Positions 1 to 13,576 of a DNA stretch of 64,000 nt are shown here, piece by piece. The stretch covers positions 1,308,868-1,372,867 of the forward strand of contig VXAA01002963.1 in assembly GCA_013399115.1 (NCBI GenBank), written 5' to 3'. A program made the translations under genes and the position numbers. Below the pieces are notes generated by a model. The model had not been told where the DNA came from, searched no databases, and worked only from the letters and a program-made list of their open reading frames with translations. Source of the stretch: Anseranas semipalmata. Lineage: Eukaryota; Chordata; Aves; Anseriformes; Anseranatidae. Within the stretch, counting starts at the first letter, position 1. Each line of letters opens with the position of its first letter.

Positions 1-2209
1 CCATAAATAGCTCTTATGTTCTGTTCATCTAATATTGCTTAATTCTGAATTAATAGAGTCTGAAACTTTCCAAGGAACTATATTATGAATATTTTCCTGA
101 AATGATAGATTCATAAATCGTAGAGAATCTGGCATTTCATTACGCATTCTTGAAGTAGAATCTGTTGCTTGGAAAGTTTCTTCTCTCTTCCTTTTCTTTC
201 ACTGTGGATGAAATATCTAAGGCATTTAATTATTTTAAATATGGTGAGAATAGATAATGGAGACAGAGCCTGTGAATTTCGCTTATGTGCCAATATTTTA
301 TATCGCCTAAGGCCCAAGAATTCAGTGTGAGTGGAGATGTCATCTTACACACAAACATACCCTAAAATAACTGTATCTTTTGCTAGTGGGTTTACCTCTA
401 AGACCTTTATGATGCTTGTAAATCTTGATAATGACAACCTGAGAGACATTATTAGTAGATCCCAGATCATGAATTTTACAAAGCTACCCATCAAGTAGCT
501 GTTTTGCTGTATAGTTTCAGGATTTGAGAGAGGAGGAATGAATTGAATGATGTGACTGAAGACAGCTAATTAAAAGATCATCAAACTCCCTAAAACATGT
601 TAAAAAAAATCATTACAAGCAAGGAGGTTGAAGGAAGTTTTAATTTCTCCTAAATTTTCTTCGCACTATATAGGAGGCAACAATCATGCAGTCTGCGAAA
701 AAGAAGAGAAAAGAATTTAAATCGTTTGTAACAGTGCTTTAAGCCTTTGATGAATTTAATACTGCTGGGAATCAACTTTACTGGATCTGTAGATTCCTGT
801 ATCCAGCTTATCTTGTGATTGACAGTCATATTGATGAAAAGATTTCATGACTCCTGAAAGATTGATAGCCAGCCATCAGGAGAAAATAAAACACAACTTT
901 TTTGGAGTCACACAACAAAGAAAAAATTGTTTTGTCTCATTGCCATTCATTTCAGTCAGTGATGCTGTTTATTTCCTATTTAGAAAGACAGAAATGTTCT
1001 TCCAAAATCTAAAAGCTCAACAGCAATGTCCCACAGGCAAAGCTCCTGATTCCCTGGATGTACATTCTTATTTGCACATATAACATTAGCAATTCATAGC
1101 AAACTAGAATTAAGACTGGAGGAGTGAATAATATAGAAAAAGCTCAAGCTGCTAAGCATTAAAATGATGTGTGTAACAGAGCAGTGTTTGCACATAAACG
1201 GGCATAGATGTATACATCAGTCTCAATCAACAGCGACTGAAAACTGGTACCACCTGTGACTCTAACGTCAAGTACAGCTATGTTTCTACTGTACAGCCTG
1301 GGAAAAGAAAAAGTAGAATATCAAACATTCTTCACTGACTATCAAGACTGAGGTGCTTTTGGACGCATGTGTTCACTTTGCTATTCTCCTTCTCCATTGT
1401 AACAGATCCATGGATAGAGGACTGTCAGTGCATTTAGCAACTTTAATGATCAGTAAAGGCAAAGAAAGACTGGGGGAGGCGTAGTCCTTAAGGTTTCATG
1501 CATTTCTTATTTTACTTGATCAATTTAGTGCTAACGTGAATGAGATTTTTAATGAAAATTAGCAGGATGTTTTTCTCTTTCCTGGTCTTATTTTCTCTAG
1601 CTGAATAATTTGGAATGCTTGTTCTGAATTTCATGCGAAAGTCACAGAACTAAGCATTAGTCAGGCAGCTAGATTAAATAGAGTTTGAGTTATAGTCCTT
1701 TAATCTGTTCTGGATAAATCTTGAATGGTGTGATTGAGATCAATTCAAAAAAGATTTATCTGGTTTGGATAAGATGCCTTGATTTCTGTGAAGCCATCAC
1801 TTGGCACGTGAATTGAGGGAATCCATACCAGGATTCTTCTCTGGAAAACAGACACAGATAGGTGGTTAAGCAGTGTTCATGGAGTGTCACAAGATTCAGG
1901 TCCTTTTCCTTGACTTGAAAAGAAAGAGTGGATATAGACATGCATTTTTGGTTTACTCCTAAATTGTTTCAGACATTAGCTACACAGTGGGGAACTAAGT
2001 GTGTATTTGTACACATGAACTGACAAATGCACTGAAAAACTCTGTCTGTAGTTCTGTCTGTGTCCTTCTTTCTGCATGTTCAGAATGTATTTTGCATCTC
2101 AGTGCAAAAATTAGCACCATATGGATGCAGGGCATAAAAATGACTATGCTGTTGATGAAAACAAAGACATATCTTAACTCAAAGGGCTTTAAATTTAATT
2201 TTAATTCTT
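1..2209. other. Non-coding unique sequence
   Basis: AT-rich DNA with no recognisable gene or known repeat. Open frames here are 60-80 codons long on both strands, as expected by chance. Nothing else seen. Confidence 0.6.
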
Positions 2210-2245
2210 CTCTCTCTCTTTTTATTTTTATTTTTATTTTTAGAT
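2210..2245. repeat. (TTTTTA)n low-complexity tract
   Basis: A CT run followed by several TTTTTA units. Short microsatellite in otherwise unique sequence. Confidence 0.75.
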
Positions 2246-5200
2246 TGTAGAGGATGTAAACTGAGAAATAAACATTTTCCTCTGTGGCACTTATTTCCTC
2301 TGTTCACGTTCAGAGTCACTCACTGTTTTCATGCTCTTAGCTGGTAACGGTCAACTGGTATTTCAAATAAATCTTTCATCTTTTTGACTCCATTCCACTC
2401 TCTCTTGATAGTCTTACATCCCTTATTTATAGGTATAGCAAGCAGTAAATAAACAGAATATATTGTGATTTTGTACTATAAACAAGAAAGAAAAAAAAAG
2501 GAGAAAACTATAGGGTGTGTCGATCCAGGAGTCTGGGAGGAAAACTTACTTTGGATTTCATTTGTAAGGGGAAAAATATCCAGACAAAAACAAGTTTTAT
2601 GGAAGTGGTGTGTACACAGATAACAGAATTTATGCAGAGAAAGTTCAGAAATGCATAATAAATAGTTTCTTCTGAGTTTTCAGCCTTCTTCCCTCATACA
2701 GAAAAGATTTGGATACTTCTTATTTATAGACTTTAAAGAAGAATATAAATTTCTAAAACATAGAGTTGTGAAAGAAGGGGGTGGAAAAACAGTCCCAAAA
2801 TTGTATTCATGAACACAAAAAAAAAGGTAAAAATGAGTTTGTAATTTACTGCAGCTCAGAGGCAGCAATAACTAATACATGGGAAATTTACCCATTTTAT
2901 GCATCTATTTTGCTTGCTTTACTACTCTGCTGTTCATAAAAAGAGCATTTATTTCAGCAACTGTCATGTCACTTGGCATTTATGTGATCTCTGAGCTATG
3001 TGTGAAAACGCACTTTTTTTCCAGTTCCAATTTTTATTGAAAAGTTATTTATTTTACAAATTGATATCAAGGTGATTTGTTCTCCTGTCTAACTAGTTTT
3101 ACTATTCTATTTTTATTATGTTCATTCTTATCACTTGGGAATCAGAATCATAAATCATTTGGTTTTGTTTTTCACATCCTGGTTCCTACCATTATACTTG
3201 CATTTCATCCTCTGTGCACAGCCATCTTAATACCACTTAGCTATTAACTGGGAGATTAAAAAGCATAATTTTCTGCTGTTATACATTTTCTTACCCTTAC
3301 ACCACACTTATGAAGTGCTTTGGATTGACCACCATGTTATGCACTCAGTGGTGACTTTTGACAATTTAATCCCTTGTTTCTCTTTGCAATTGTTATAGTC
3401 TCTTGCCTGTGTACTGCTGACCTCCACCCAGGGATCAGAGATGCTCTGTGACTGGCACTGCTCATATGTACAACCAACAGGGACATCACCTGTCTTGCAC
3501 AACTTCCAGTGTCAAGTGTGGGATGAGAGATATCAGAAGCATAAAAGAAGTAGAGAGGGGAAGTGCAAGATTATCACCTCCTGATAATGCTCAGCATTAA
3601 AAAGAAACATGGCAGGAGCTAAAGGCAATGGAGCAATTGGCTTTGCAGGTGTCTGTGGGAAGTCCAAGAGGTAAAATTTCCAATCAATGTAATTCAGCTG
3701 TAGTGTCCTACTGCTCAGTATGGCACTCCTTGGAGTTTCACCTCAGTGCCTTTTTCCTCACACCATGTGTGACTCCACTCACACTAAGAATGACTGAAAC
3801 AACCTCAATTTTCCAGTATGCTGCTTTCTCATCTTTTCCCCTTGGAAAATGCTTACGGGGAGCTAGTTGAAAAGATTTCAGAGAAATGTGTTATTCAACA
3901 CACTCTTATGAAACAAATATTCTCTAGGACTGTGCCAACTTGGGACTAAATTATGAGGGAAACAAAGCAAACGATATATGGGCAAACAGCATAGCGTTGG
4001 GCCAATCACTTATCTCCTTTATCAGCTACCTTGCAAGGTGACTTGTGGGGGAGGTAGAGCCTGGAAACCTAGGATGCTTGCACTGGTCAGCCCCATCCTC
4101 CAGGGATCCTCTTTTCTCACCAGTTAGATCACCTCAAAGGTGGGCAGAAGTGTGGAGAATGGTATCTTGGGGGTGCTTTTGCATAGTAAAGTTTAGGTCT
4201 TCTCACCAAACCAGAATGAAGTTAAAAAATGAAATTTCAAAATTCTTCATGAAATGCAAATACTGATCTCTGTTCAGTGCTGTGCAACAACTACCAAAAT
4301 AATTGCTAAATATTTACAACCTTTTCTCCTGGGCAGTGTGATCAGATAGGATATATTTTCAGATAACTGGTACTGTGTGAGAGGATGTGTGTTCTTGTGT
4401 AGCAGGATACATGCTCATGTGCGAGTTTGACATGGTTAAATATGAAAGTGCTTATGATATTTGCACCATGTTGGCACTAGTACCATAGTTCTTCTCTTGA
4501 TTAGCATGGGACAGCTGCTGAAGTTCATTGACTATACAAGTTATGGGGAATAAGATAATATGTTAAGTTTCCCAGAAGTTTGAACCAAAAAAACATTACT
4601 TCTGAGCTCTGCAAATTGTTTAGATAAACTTCCCGTCTGAAGGTTTTGTGACTATGACACCAAACCTTAGAGGCTGACTTTGGAGTGAAGTGCTTGTTTT
4701 TATTCACCTGCAGTAATGTTCTTTCAGAGAGCTCTCCTGTTGTTCATCCGCTTGTAGCATTGAAATTACGAGAAGAATGATAGCAAAAGAGTCTTGGGGT
4801 GACGTAAACAGCACCTGCTGAGGAATTTGTCCTCTCTTCTGTTCTGGAGTTGTAGCACACTCTGAGCTAAGGTCCCTGGTGTCTCTTCTGGCTGTTGCAG
4901 AGATGTGCTATGGTGCCATATACCTCCTTTGAAATATCACAGTTCTGGAGGTTCTCCAGGAATCACCTGGAGGGAATGAAGACTATTAGATAATCTCCTG
5001 AGAGGTTCTGCAGTTTCCAGGAGGCATTTTGTTCCTAGTTCCACCTCCAGACATGCCAAAGGGGAACTGGAAGACTAATTAACCACACCAAATATTTAAA
5101 ATAAAAAATGAGGAAAAAACAAACAAACAAACCTGTCTTTCTAGCAAAGAAACACCATATATTTATTCAACTATTAAATGACCCAGCAGGTCAAATTGTT

Positions 5201-5806
5201 TGTCTTCTATTTTGTTGTAGCTGTCAGCACTAATGGCCTTATTTCTTTAAGAAGACTGGCATAAAATGGTGGCTGTTTATTTCTAATCACAAACTTAAAC
5301 TGTTACAAGGCTGTATTATTCCTTCTTGGTCTAAAATGGATCACAGAATAACTGTCTGCTCAACGGCTATTTACAAGAAAATCTCATCTGTTGCCTTGGC
5401 AGTTTCAGTATATTCAGAAGCTGAGAACCCAGATGTGAGTTTGTGTTGTGCTTGTTTATGACTAACACAATATGCAGGGCCACTCAATCCTGTAAAATAT
5501 TCAAGGATTCTCCTTTGCTTGAGATAATTTAGCTGCAGTGTCTTTATGGGGCTCCACACTTTGTCCTAGAATTCCAGAATTTATAGTGAAGGGGTAATGG
5601 TGGAATGCAATCTAATTTTGTGAAAATGAGTCAGAATTATTATCTTCTCAGCATCAGCTGTGAGACAAAGAGTGGTGGCTGCCTCAGTGAGGAGAGCCTA
5701 CATATGCTAAAGGTATTTTTACAACTGCATTCCTGCTCCCATGGAAAAGCTTTTTGCATTCACTTGAGGTACTGTGTCAGATGTCTACAAACCAAACAAC
5801 TGCATT
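2246..5806. other. Non-coding unique sequence
   Basis: No gene or transposon recognised. The longest frames are about 60-80 codons. A three-unit CAAA run sits near 5118-5132. Otherwise nothing seen. Confidence 0.55.
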
Positions 5807-5853
5807 ATTTTTTTATTTTTATTTTTATTTATTTATTTATTTATTTATTTATT
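5807..5853. repeat. (TTTA)n microsatellite
   Basis: T-rich TTTTTA units grade into about seven TTTA units. The same motif recurs near 37.77, 43.83 and 46.58 kb. Confidence 0.9.
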
Positions 5854-7460
5854 GCTATAAAGACAGCCTGGTCACTGGCCCATAAAACAATAACCAGAGA
5901 GCTACAGCAACTCCTCTGAGAGATCTGCTCCTTTAAGAAGCATTCATAAAAGCTGTGTTTCTATTTACATGCAGCAGACCTCCTGATCCTGAAGAAGATC
6001 CCAAGCATTGGGTGTGATCCCCAGATAATCAGTCATGTTTGCTCCACAGGTAATGCCATTTTCAGTGCACCTGCTTTCAGACATATTATTGCAAACAGTG
6101 CTGCCAATTAATATTTCTCCCTTAGAATTTGGAGGAAAAAATGGAACATTGCTGACAAAAACATAAAAACACAGTCCTTGCTAGATCTGAGGCTAGTATA
6201 CTGCATCCAGCAGTAGCTAATGCCTCTTTCTTCAGAGGAAATTCAAACCCCACAATTTGTGCAAAGCCATAAAATAGGGGAAGTATTCCTTGCAGAGCCT
6301 GCAGCCATCAGCTTATTCCCTGAAGCATGAGATTTGATTATGTGTTTGTTTCTTGGGGAGAAGAGCTGTGAGTATTTAAGCTTTTCAGGCTGGAGATCAT
6401 GCATTAGATTAACCTGGAGGAATCCAAGGCCTGTGTAGAACAGATTGTGGAATTCCCTTGGCAGAAATGAGCAAAGCAGCCATTACTAACATGCTGTCAT
6501 ATTGCTAACTAGAGCTGAATGACAAATTCATAGGAAATTTTGCTTCTATTTCTGCTCTTGAGCTACCACTGAGAAGCTTGCAATTTCTTCTGGGTGTAAG
6601 TAGCAACCTTATTTCCCACATAGTTTCTAAGTTTATGTTGTGTTTGCAAACACTGTAATCTGGTATGAGTAGTAGCTGGGACTACTACCAGTAGAGCTGG
6701 ATCACATAGCACTCTACCTGTGGACTTCATACAAGGGCCAGAAAGCAACTGTTAAGGCTCTGTTCTCTCTTTTCTACCTTCCTCTGACTCATCTTCCTTC
6801 TTTCTGTTCTAGGCAGTACAAAGGAGTACTTTCGTTTTTGATCCAGCTTTGTTTTAACTTACTTTTGTCTGTTTGCACTGGATCTATGTAATTTTTTGCC
6901 AAGAAAACCAAAGCAGACAGTACCTATGGATCCAGTCACACACAGTTTCAGGCTGGTCCAAGCTTTGTTAAGAAGATTCATCTAGAGAAGACACATGGAA
7001 GAAAGAAAAAAAAAAAGAAAAAAGTCATGATTTGAAGAGTTATCCTGTGGCTTGTGAGCAACCTCACAAAGCTCCAAGGAACTGCAAGGAGATTTGGGTT
7101 TGCACTAAAGATGAATTCATGTATTGCCAGGCCTAGGTGCAGGAAGAACAGAGAGGCCTTTTGAAACTGCTGCCTCTACCACCCTTCTCTCTAGGGCTGT
7201 GGCACTAGTGGGATTTCTTCAATTGCTGTGCAGTATCCAGCTGGCCTTATTTACAGACCAGTAGCCAGGTATGCTTATATTCAGTGCTGACTGAATCTGC
7301 TGCCTCCAGTCACCCATCAAATCCCCAGCAGTTCAACAGAGAATGCACTCAACAAGAAGCTCGGTGCATAATGTCAGCTTTATCCTGGTTAATTCACTCC
7401 TCAGTGCTTCAGAGATCAGAAAATCAAAGTCCATCTTAAAACCTTGCTATGGGCAAAAGC
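5854..7460. other. Non-coding unique sequence
   Basis: Unique-looking DNA. A short polypurine run lies near 7000-7022. No coding signal. Confidence 0.55.
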
Positions 7461-7515
7461 TTTTTCGTTTTTTCTTTTCTTTTTCTTTTTTTTTTCTTTT
7501 TTCTTTTTTTCCCTC
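7461..7515. repeat. Polypyrimidine T/C tract
   Basis: Long T runs interrupted by single C residues, ending in CCCTCC. It resembles an irregular poly(T)/(TTTTC) tract, but there is no recognisable retroelement body beside it. Confidence 0.8.
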
Positions 7516-8300
7516 CAGTTTGGGAAAGAAAACACATTTTTACCTTCACATAGTTCCTTGTCCTGTGAAAGACAGGAAGTATTGCAGTATTTTTTTCAAA
7601 AGTGGTAAAAGGTCTTTTAGTTTCCAGTGGGAGCTAAGGGCAATGCACAGTTCCTGATACCTCCCAGGATCAGATTTCATGACAACACTTACATTGCTCC
7701 CCCTGTTTGGACAATAACAACTTTGTGATTGAATAATAAAGAACTGGCAGCACCAACTGACACTTGTATGTGAGTTAAGTCTCAGAGCTCTACTTGTAGC
7801 TGTGTTGTCTTGTGGATGTAGTTTAGGCTCCATTTTGGTCTACAGTAACCTCCAGACTGTGAGTCCCATCCTTCTTCAGCCTGGAAAGAGGTCCTATGCT
7901 CCAACTGCTGTCTCCAGACTATCCTAAGCCACCACCAAAGGCCCTGCCTTTTCCTCCTAGCACCGCAGGAAGTGGGATGGGCTGCATGGGATTGAGGCAG
8001 TGGGATAGGACTGAGAAACATCTAGTTCCAGATATGTGGTCTCAGAGCCCTGCTTACAGCAATGGTAGGTGGACCTGGCTTGTTGCCTGGGCTTGCTGGT
8101 TCTTCATTTGCACTTCACATTTCTCTGGTGGCCCCTGGATTGTTGGTGGAGTGTGCCACTGTCACCTGACCCATTCTGCTCACCTTGTTCAGGTACTGTG
8201 TCCTGGCCAGAGAAATCGTATCCTCCTAGGACATCCACTTTGGATTTTAATCCCGTGGTATGAATCCGTAAAAACCCTGAACAACTCATAAAGAAACCTA
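7516..8300. other. GC-richer patch with overlapping open frames, no gene recognised
   Basis: About 7.85-8.26 kb is richer in G+C than its surroundings and is open in several frames at once: 131 and 64 codons on plus, 95, 79 and 61 on minus. Being open on both strands suggests low stop density from composition. No protein family, domain or splice pattern was recognised. It could be an unrecognised old repeat. Confidence 0.35.
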
Positions 8301-11300
8301 ACTTTCAGTCTCACTTGCAAGATGAAATAAATATTTCTGATTTCAGGGGTATTGGACATTGGGAGAGAAAATAATAAATAGAAATGTATTTTTTACAAGT
8401 CACAAATCCTGATATTTGTCTTCTATTTACTCTAGTTTTTGACATCACATGACTGACTTGTTCATCAGCTAGCTGTTTGTGTTCTTCCAAACACCGAAAG
8501 AGCTTATGTATCCATTGATTCAGATCAGAGTTCACATACAAAATAGGGCAAGAAAATTGAGCTAATAAAAAAAACTATTCTGCATAATTTTTTTTGCTCT
8601 GTGCAATAGTGAAATTTAATATCAAAGACATCTGTAAAAAGTTGATTGTGGCGAAATGCCGAGCTGTTTACAGGTGATTGATTATTCCTGCTTTCTAAAA
8701 GCTTGTCATCTTCCATTTCTTAAAGGCTAAACCCTGTATTCTGATGCTAAGTTTGAACCTATATTAAATTATCAGATGCAGAATGGTTCTTTCACATCCA
8801 TTTTCAGCCATTAATTGAGTTCCTGGTGAAGATTGTTTTCTGTATTGTTTACTTTCTTGGTTTCAGATATCTTACCCCCCAAATTTTTCTTCTTTTAGGA
8901 GACAAGATAAAAACTGATTGCAGTAGAATCATTTTGATGTTAACAGAAAACACAATTCAGTCCAAACAAAGCCTGCTATCCCACTGCAGCAATAGCAGCC
9001 CAAATGTCATAGAAGGCTGAATACAAAAGAACAGAGTAACCTTAGTGAGAGGTGATGTTATTTTTGTTGCTACTCTTTAAAATTTTAAGGAGCTTTTAAC
9101 AATAATATTAACAGAACTGATAGAAAATACTTTCAGACCACGAGCATATTTGAGTTCAATTTCTAAATGCTGAAGTTTTGTGTTTCCGTGGAGCCAGGCT
9201 GGGAGAGGGGTGCTGGTCTCCTTACGGGTTAACATTTTCCTACAACTTTTCTGTGGGAACATTGCTTGCCAGCTTGTGGTGTAAAATTGCAAAAAAAATG
9301 GATAATATTGCCCTGTGCAGATGGACCTTCTTAGCTTCATTTATATTTGTAATAACCACTGAGAAGTAGCAGATCACAAATGCCATCTTCTAGATCACCA
9401 TTTTGGCCGTGGCCTCTCCTGCTTCTCCAGCCACTCAGCAGAATGGACCTTAGACACTCAATTAGGATCACATTTTCAAGGTCTCCTTTAAAACATCGTT
9501 ATTTTTTTTTAGTTACCAAGTAAAGGTTTTAAGCTTTAATTCCTCTTCTGCTTGTTCTTTGCCAGAGCTTTTACTCACACTGTGATCTGCCCCAAATTCA
9601 AACCAACAAATCAAGTCGGCAATTTAACAGAAGTGACATTGATGGATTTTTCACAAGGAGTATTCTTGGGATTCAGGTATGTCTTTCACATGACATTGTT
9701 TAGTCCTGCATTCTCTGCAATTATAGAGAAGAGGTGTATCATTCAATCTGAAATAAAATAGAATCATTACAGTGCCTTGATTCCTGTTTAGATAGAGGGC
9801 TTTACAGTTTCTGCCTTGCAATCCTGTATATTATGACAACATTGGCATTGCCATGGCTTATTCCCACGGTTTCTGTGTTATAAAGCATTTACTATGAAAT
9901 GCATAATAAAAATATAAAGCATTAAAATAAAGGTGAATAGACCATTCTTACAGCTTTCTGTACTGCTGGAAAATAATTCTTAATACGTGGTGCAAATTTG
10001 TATTTTCTTGATGCTTTTGTTTCATGGGATATCACGCAGATACAAAGTAATGCTGAACTTTGCAGTCAGCATACCTCTTAACCACTTAGTAACACAATAC
10101 ACTGAGGCATTTCATGCATTAGTTTCTTGAGGGATCAAAATAGCATATGGGATAAGGAATCTGTCTTCACAGGAAACCATTTGGATTTTCATGAGTGGAG
10201 ATATCAGAGAGAGGACTGAACACAGCCATTCAGAGCATGCCTGCGCTAGCAGTTTGAGTGTAGCATAGGTGCTTTTTCTGGTGTGAATCCCTTACAATTT
10301 GTACTTCATGCACTGTAGAAGACAATTTTGTACACCTCTGGTATGCAGAAACTCTATTCTTTCTCCAAGATGATCAGAGAAACAGAAAATTTCTGACATG
10401 AAATTGGTCAGGCAGAGGTGGGGTTTTTTTTTGGTGCTATATTTTTATTTTGTTTTTAATTTAGTTTTAGCCATATCAGTTATCAAATCAACAGGAACAC
10501 TTTAAGCCAGTATTGCCATCAAGAAACTTCATCATGCAAAACGACAGCCTTGCAGGTACTCATTCCTCTCTTCATAATCTACTGCGTATTCTGGCATAAC
10601 TGCTAAATATTAGATGGAGAGGATGCTTGTTACTATCAAAGCCGATTTCTGTACAGCCCTTTCTCTCCAAGGAGCCTGCTTTTCTTTGTGCATCACTATA
10701 CTTTAGCGCATAAACATGAATCATCAAAATCTCACTTCAATTTGTTGAATGTTAATTTTGGAACTGTGAAGAAGCAGAACCCAGTAAGCATTTTCAAAAG
10801 ATATTTTACTAGCATGCTATTGCCTCTGACCTGAGTAGCTAGGCACTAGCTGGGATCTTGCCAGCTTGTTCTTCTTGGGAAGAGAAAGTGATAATATAAG
10901 CTGGGCATTTTTCCTGGTGCTGATTACTTACAAAGAGAGTACACAAGAGGCCTGGCTTCCCTGAGGCAGGAGGAAAACAGTAGGTGGCTTCCCTCCTCAC
11001 AATTTCCAAGTCTTTTTCCAGCTATCTTACACCACAAAAGAGCCTAATTGCTTCTTCCATTTAGCCTGAATGAAAGGTGCAGAACACACTCCAGAGCTCT
11101 AACAAGATCTGTGATTGCCTGCAGATGAAAGCCAAGTTTGAAGGCAGCCTTTAGCACCTTCCCACACAGACACCCATCAGAGCATGGCCAGGCTAGGTAG
11201 GAAGAAATTCTGCCCAGAGGAGCGCAGTCAGCTCACTGTGAGGCCTTATAAATATTCTCAGCTGGTCCCGTTTAAGGAACTGACACACTTTTTCCTGGTA

Positions 11301-11750
11301 GGTGGAAAACAATGAAACATAATCACATTCATTATTATTAAGTGCTGATATAATCTGCATTTTCTTTGGAAAGACAAAAGAAATTCAATTCACTGCATTC
11401 TATTTAAGTACTTATTTTCAATGTAGTTTATTTAGGAAAAGTGTCTTTAGGAAAAAATAAAAAACACCTAAAAAACAATTGCATTTAAATCTGTACAAAA
11501 GGATACTGATGTCCCTGACTACAGTCATATTAGAGGAAGACTGGTTATTTACTTTCTTGGGTTTAGATGAGTAAAAGTTAAACTAAGTTTCCATAAATCC
11601 TATGTTTGGATGAATGGGTCTTAAGAGGAAATTAAATCACAGGACTTTGAACACTTTACAGAAGGTGGATAATAACATAAATATTTTTTTTCCTAACAAT
11701 GCCTTTTAAAAATAAGCATTATTCTTAAGGGTGACCTTCACTTCTCCTAT
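8301..11750. other. Non-coding unique sequence
   Basis: No recognisable gene or repeat in 3.4 kb. Frames are short (69 codons at 9552-9761 plus, 87 at 9077-9340 minus) and unremarkable. A TATAAAT-like string near 11250 has no supporting coding context. Confidence 0.5.
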
Positions 11751-11826
11751 TCATAGAATCATAGAATATTGCGAGTTGGAAGGGACCCACAAGGATCATC
11801 AAGTCCAACTCTTAAGTCCCGACATA
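11751..11826 (-). mobile_element. CR1 LINE, extreme 3' end (5'-truncated)
   Basis: The plus strand opens with two TCATAGAA octamer units, then the conserved AGTTGGAAGGGACC and GATCATCAAGTCCAACTC of bird CR1 3' ends. This places the CR1 tail at 11751 and the 5' truncation near 11826. Only about 75 bp survive, typical of a severely 5'-truncated CR1. Low divergence from the remembered consensus suggests a moderately young copy compared with the other CR1 pieces here. Confidence 0.9.
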
Positions 11827-12985
11827 TTATTTGTCAACACTGATATTTTTTTAAATAGTCATTTATGAACCAGATGCCTGTTCATCTTGAGTAATACCTT
11901 ATAGGGTCAAATTTGGAAATTTAATCCTTTTCAGGAAAGCATATGGCATATATTCACTTCCAGCTGATTTGGGGTATTTTGTGGCATATTTATGGTTAAG
12001 CATATGATCAAAAATTTTCCTGAATGAGCATGTATTCAGAATCACGCTTATATGATTTGCTGCTTTAGAATTCATGTAAAAAATCAACTGTTTCATATTA
12101 ACATCAAATTATTAGTTGAAATGAGCCTTATGCTACGTTATAAATGTATTTTGATATATTATAGTAAAAGAGATTATAGAGAGAGCTTACAAAAACTAGT
12201 GCATCTTATACATTTCTAAGGAAATATGTAAAAAAATGATCTTGGTCCCCTTCTGTGTTAAATATTACATTTTAAATAACATCCGACTGCCAAAATCACC
12301 CACTGTAGAATCAGTGATTGCAGCATGTGATTCATGTTGTCTGATGTCTCTCCTTTCAAAAAATCTGGTTTCAGTCTCCAGACAATCTTGACCCTTCCTG
12401 GTTCTTTCTGTGGAGCCCTTGTACAACTGAGCAACACTGCCTCACAAACCCCTCCTCAGTCTGCCAATACCAATTCAATTTGCTTCTCTGAGTTTCTAGT
12501 CAAGTAACAAAATTGATGGTGTCTTTACTACAAAGTGAATACAAGGTAGAGTTAATTCTGACTTAGAAATATTTTAAATTTATATTGCAGTTATCCAAAG
12601 CATCTAGAGAAAAGTTAAGACATTGACTAAACAGGAGGATTATGTTTTTTTCCCATGAGGAATAATTTACAGAAATATTTTTCTTAATGCACATTGAGTT
12701 ATTACAACATTTCATAAAACAGATCACCCACAAAACTGAGGGAATGAATGTTATTAACACCTATATGAGTCATATACAAGCAATAGAACAGAACTTTATT
12801 TTGGCTGAGTAAATACTATTGCCACCACCTTCCTTTACAGTGATGAGTAATTAAGCCTGTTAGGCCAGCCTCCAGAAACCTCCCCAAAATGTAGAGTTTC
12901 AAGATGACAGTTTGTGTGACTCATGCTATTTATTATTCACTGTAACAATCTTGGCAATTTCCTGCTCTCTCTACCTCCTATATAC
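11827..12985. other. Non-coding unique sequence
   Basis: AT-rich, frames of at most 65 codons, no recognised elements. Confidence 0.5.
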
Positions 12986-13025
12986 AGGGTCTAATTCAAA
13001 GCCCTGTGAAGTCAGAGACAAGGGG
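12986..13025. repeat. Fossil sauropsid interspersed repeat fragment (candidate)
   Basis: The string CAGGGTCTAATTCAAAGCCC followed by TGTGAAGTCAGAG resembles a motif common in turtle, crocodilian and bird genomes (GGTCTGAT..CAAAGCCCATTGAAGTCAATGG), an old palindromic repeat. The name is not recalled. The copy is short and decayed, so assignment is tentative. Confidence 0.35.
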
Positions 13026-13534
13026 AAATGATATGGCAGTTCAGTAGCATAGCTGCAAATCACACCCTGGAAAAAAACAGTTTTGAGGTACTACTGTCAT
13101 CTGATATTTCATTTTTTTGCTGTTTATTATAGAGCTATGTAACCAAACAGCCAAAGGGTGAGATGTAGACATACAATTGAGATACAGGACACCCGACCGT
13201 AGGGCTTGGATCTGAACCAGGTATAGCAAGACATATAGGATACAGATAGGTTCAGTGTAGCCACCTGTAGGTGCTATGCTAAAACTATGCTTTACTTTTT
13301 TGTGTGTGTAATTTAATCAGAAGTATAGAAATTAAGGAATTTCTTTTGATAAACAGCTCATTAAACATGTTAACAAACAAATTCAATGTCAAAGAAAATT
13401 GTAGTTTCTACTAGAAATCATACATAAACATTCCAGATTGGCTCTAATCCTACACCCTGTCCATTGCAATTCATTATTTTATCTGTCTGGTTGTTTTAAA
13501 CCTTTTGATCAAATGAAACAAATCCTACTGGTGT
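13026..13534. other. Non-coding unique sequence
   Basis: No gene or repeat recognised. Confidence 0.5.
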
Positions 13535-13576
13535 GAGAGACATTATACATTAAATGAGAGACATTTATACACTAAA
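13535..13576. repeat. 21-bp imperfect tandem duplication
   Basis: Two adjacent 21-bp units, both starting GAGAGACATT, at 13535-13555 and 13556-13576. They differ at two or three bases. Confidence 0.8.

Noticed and set aside
11245..11260. TATA-box promoter (TTATAAATATT)
   Set aside because: No downstream coding frame, initiator or CpG context. AT-rich DNA contains such strings often.
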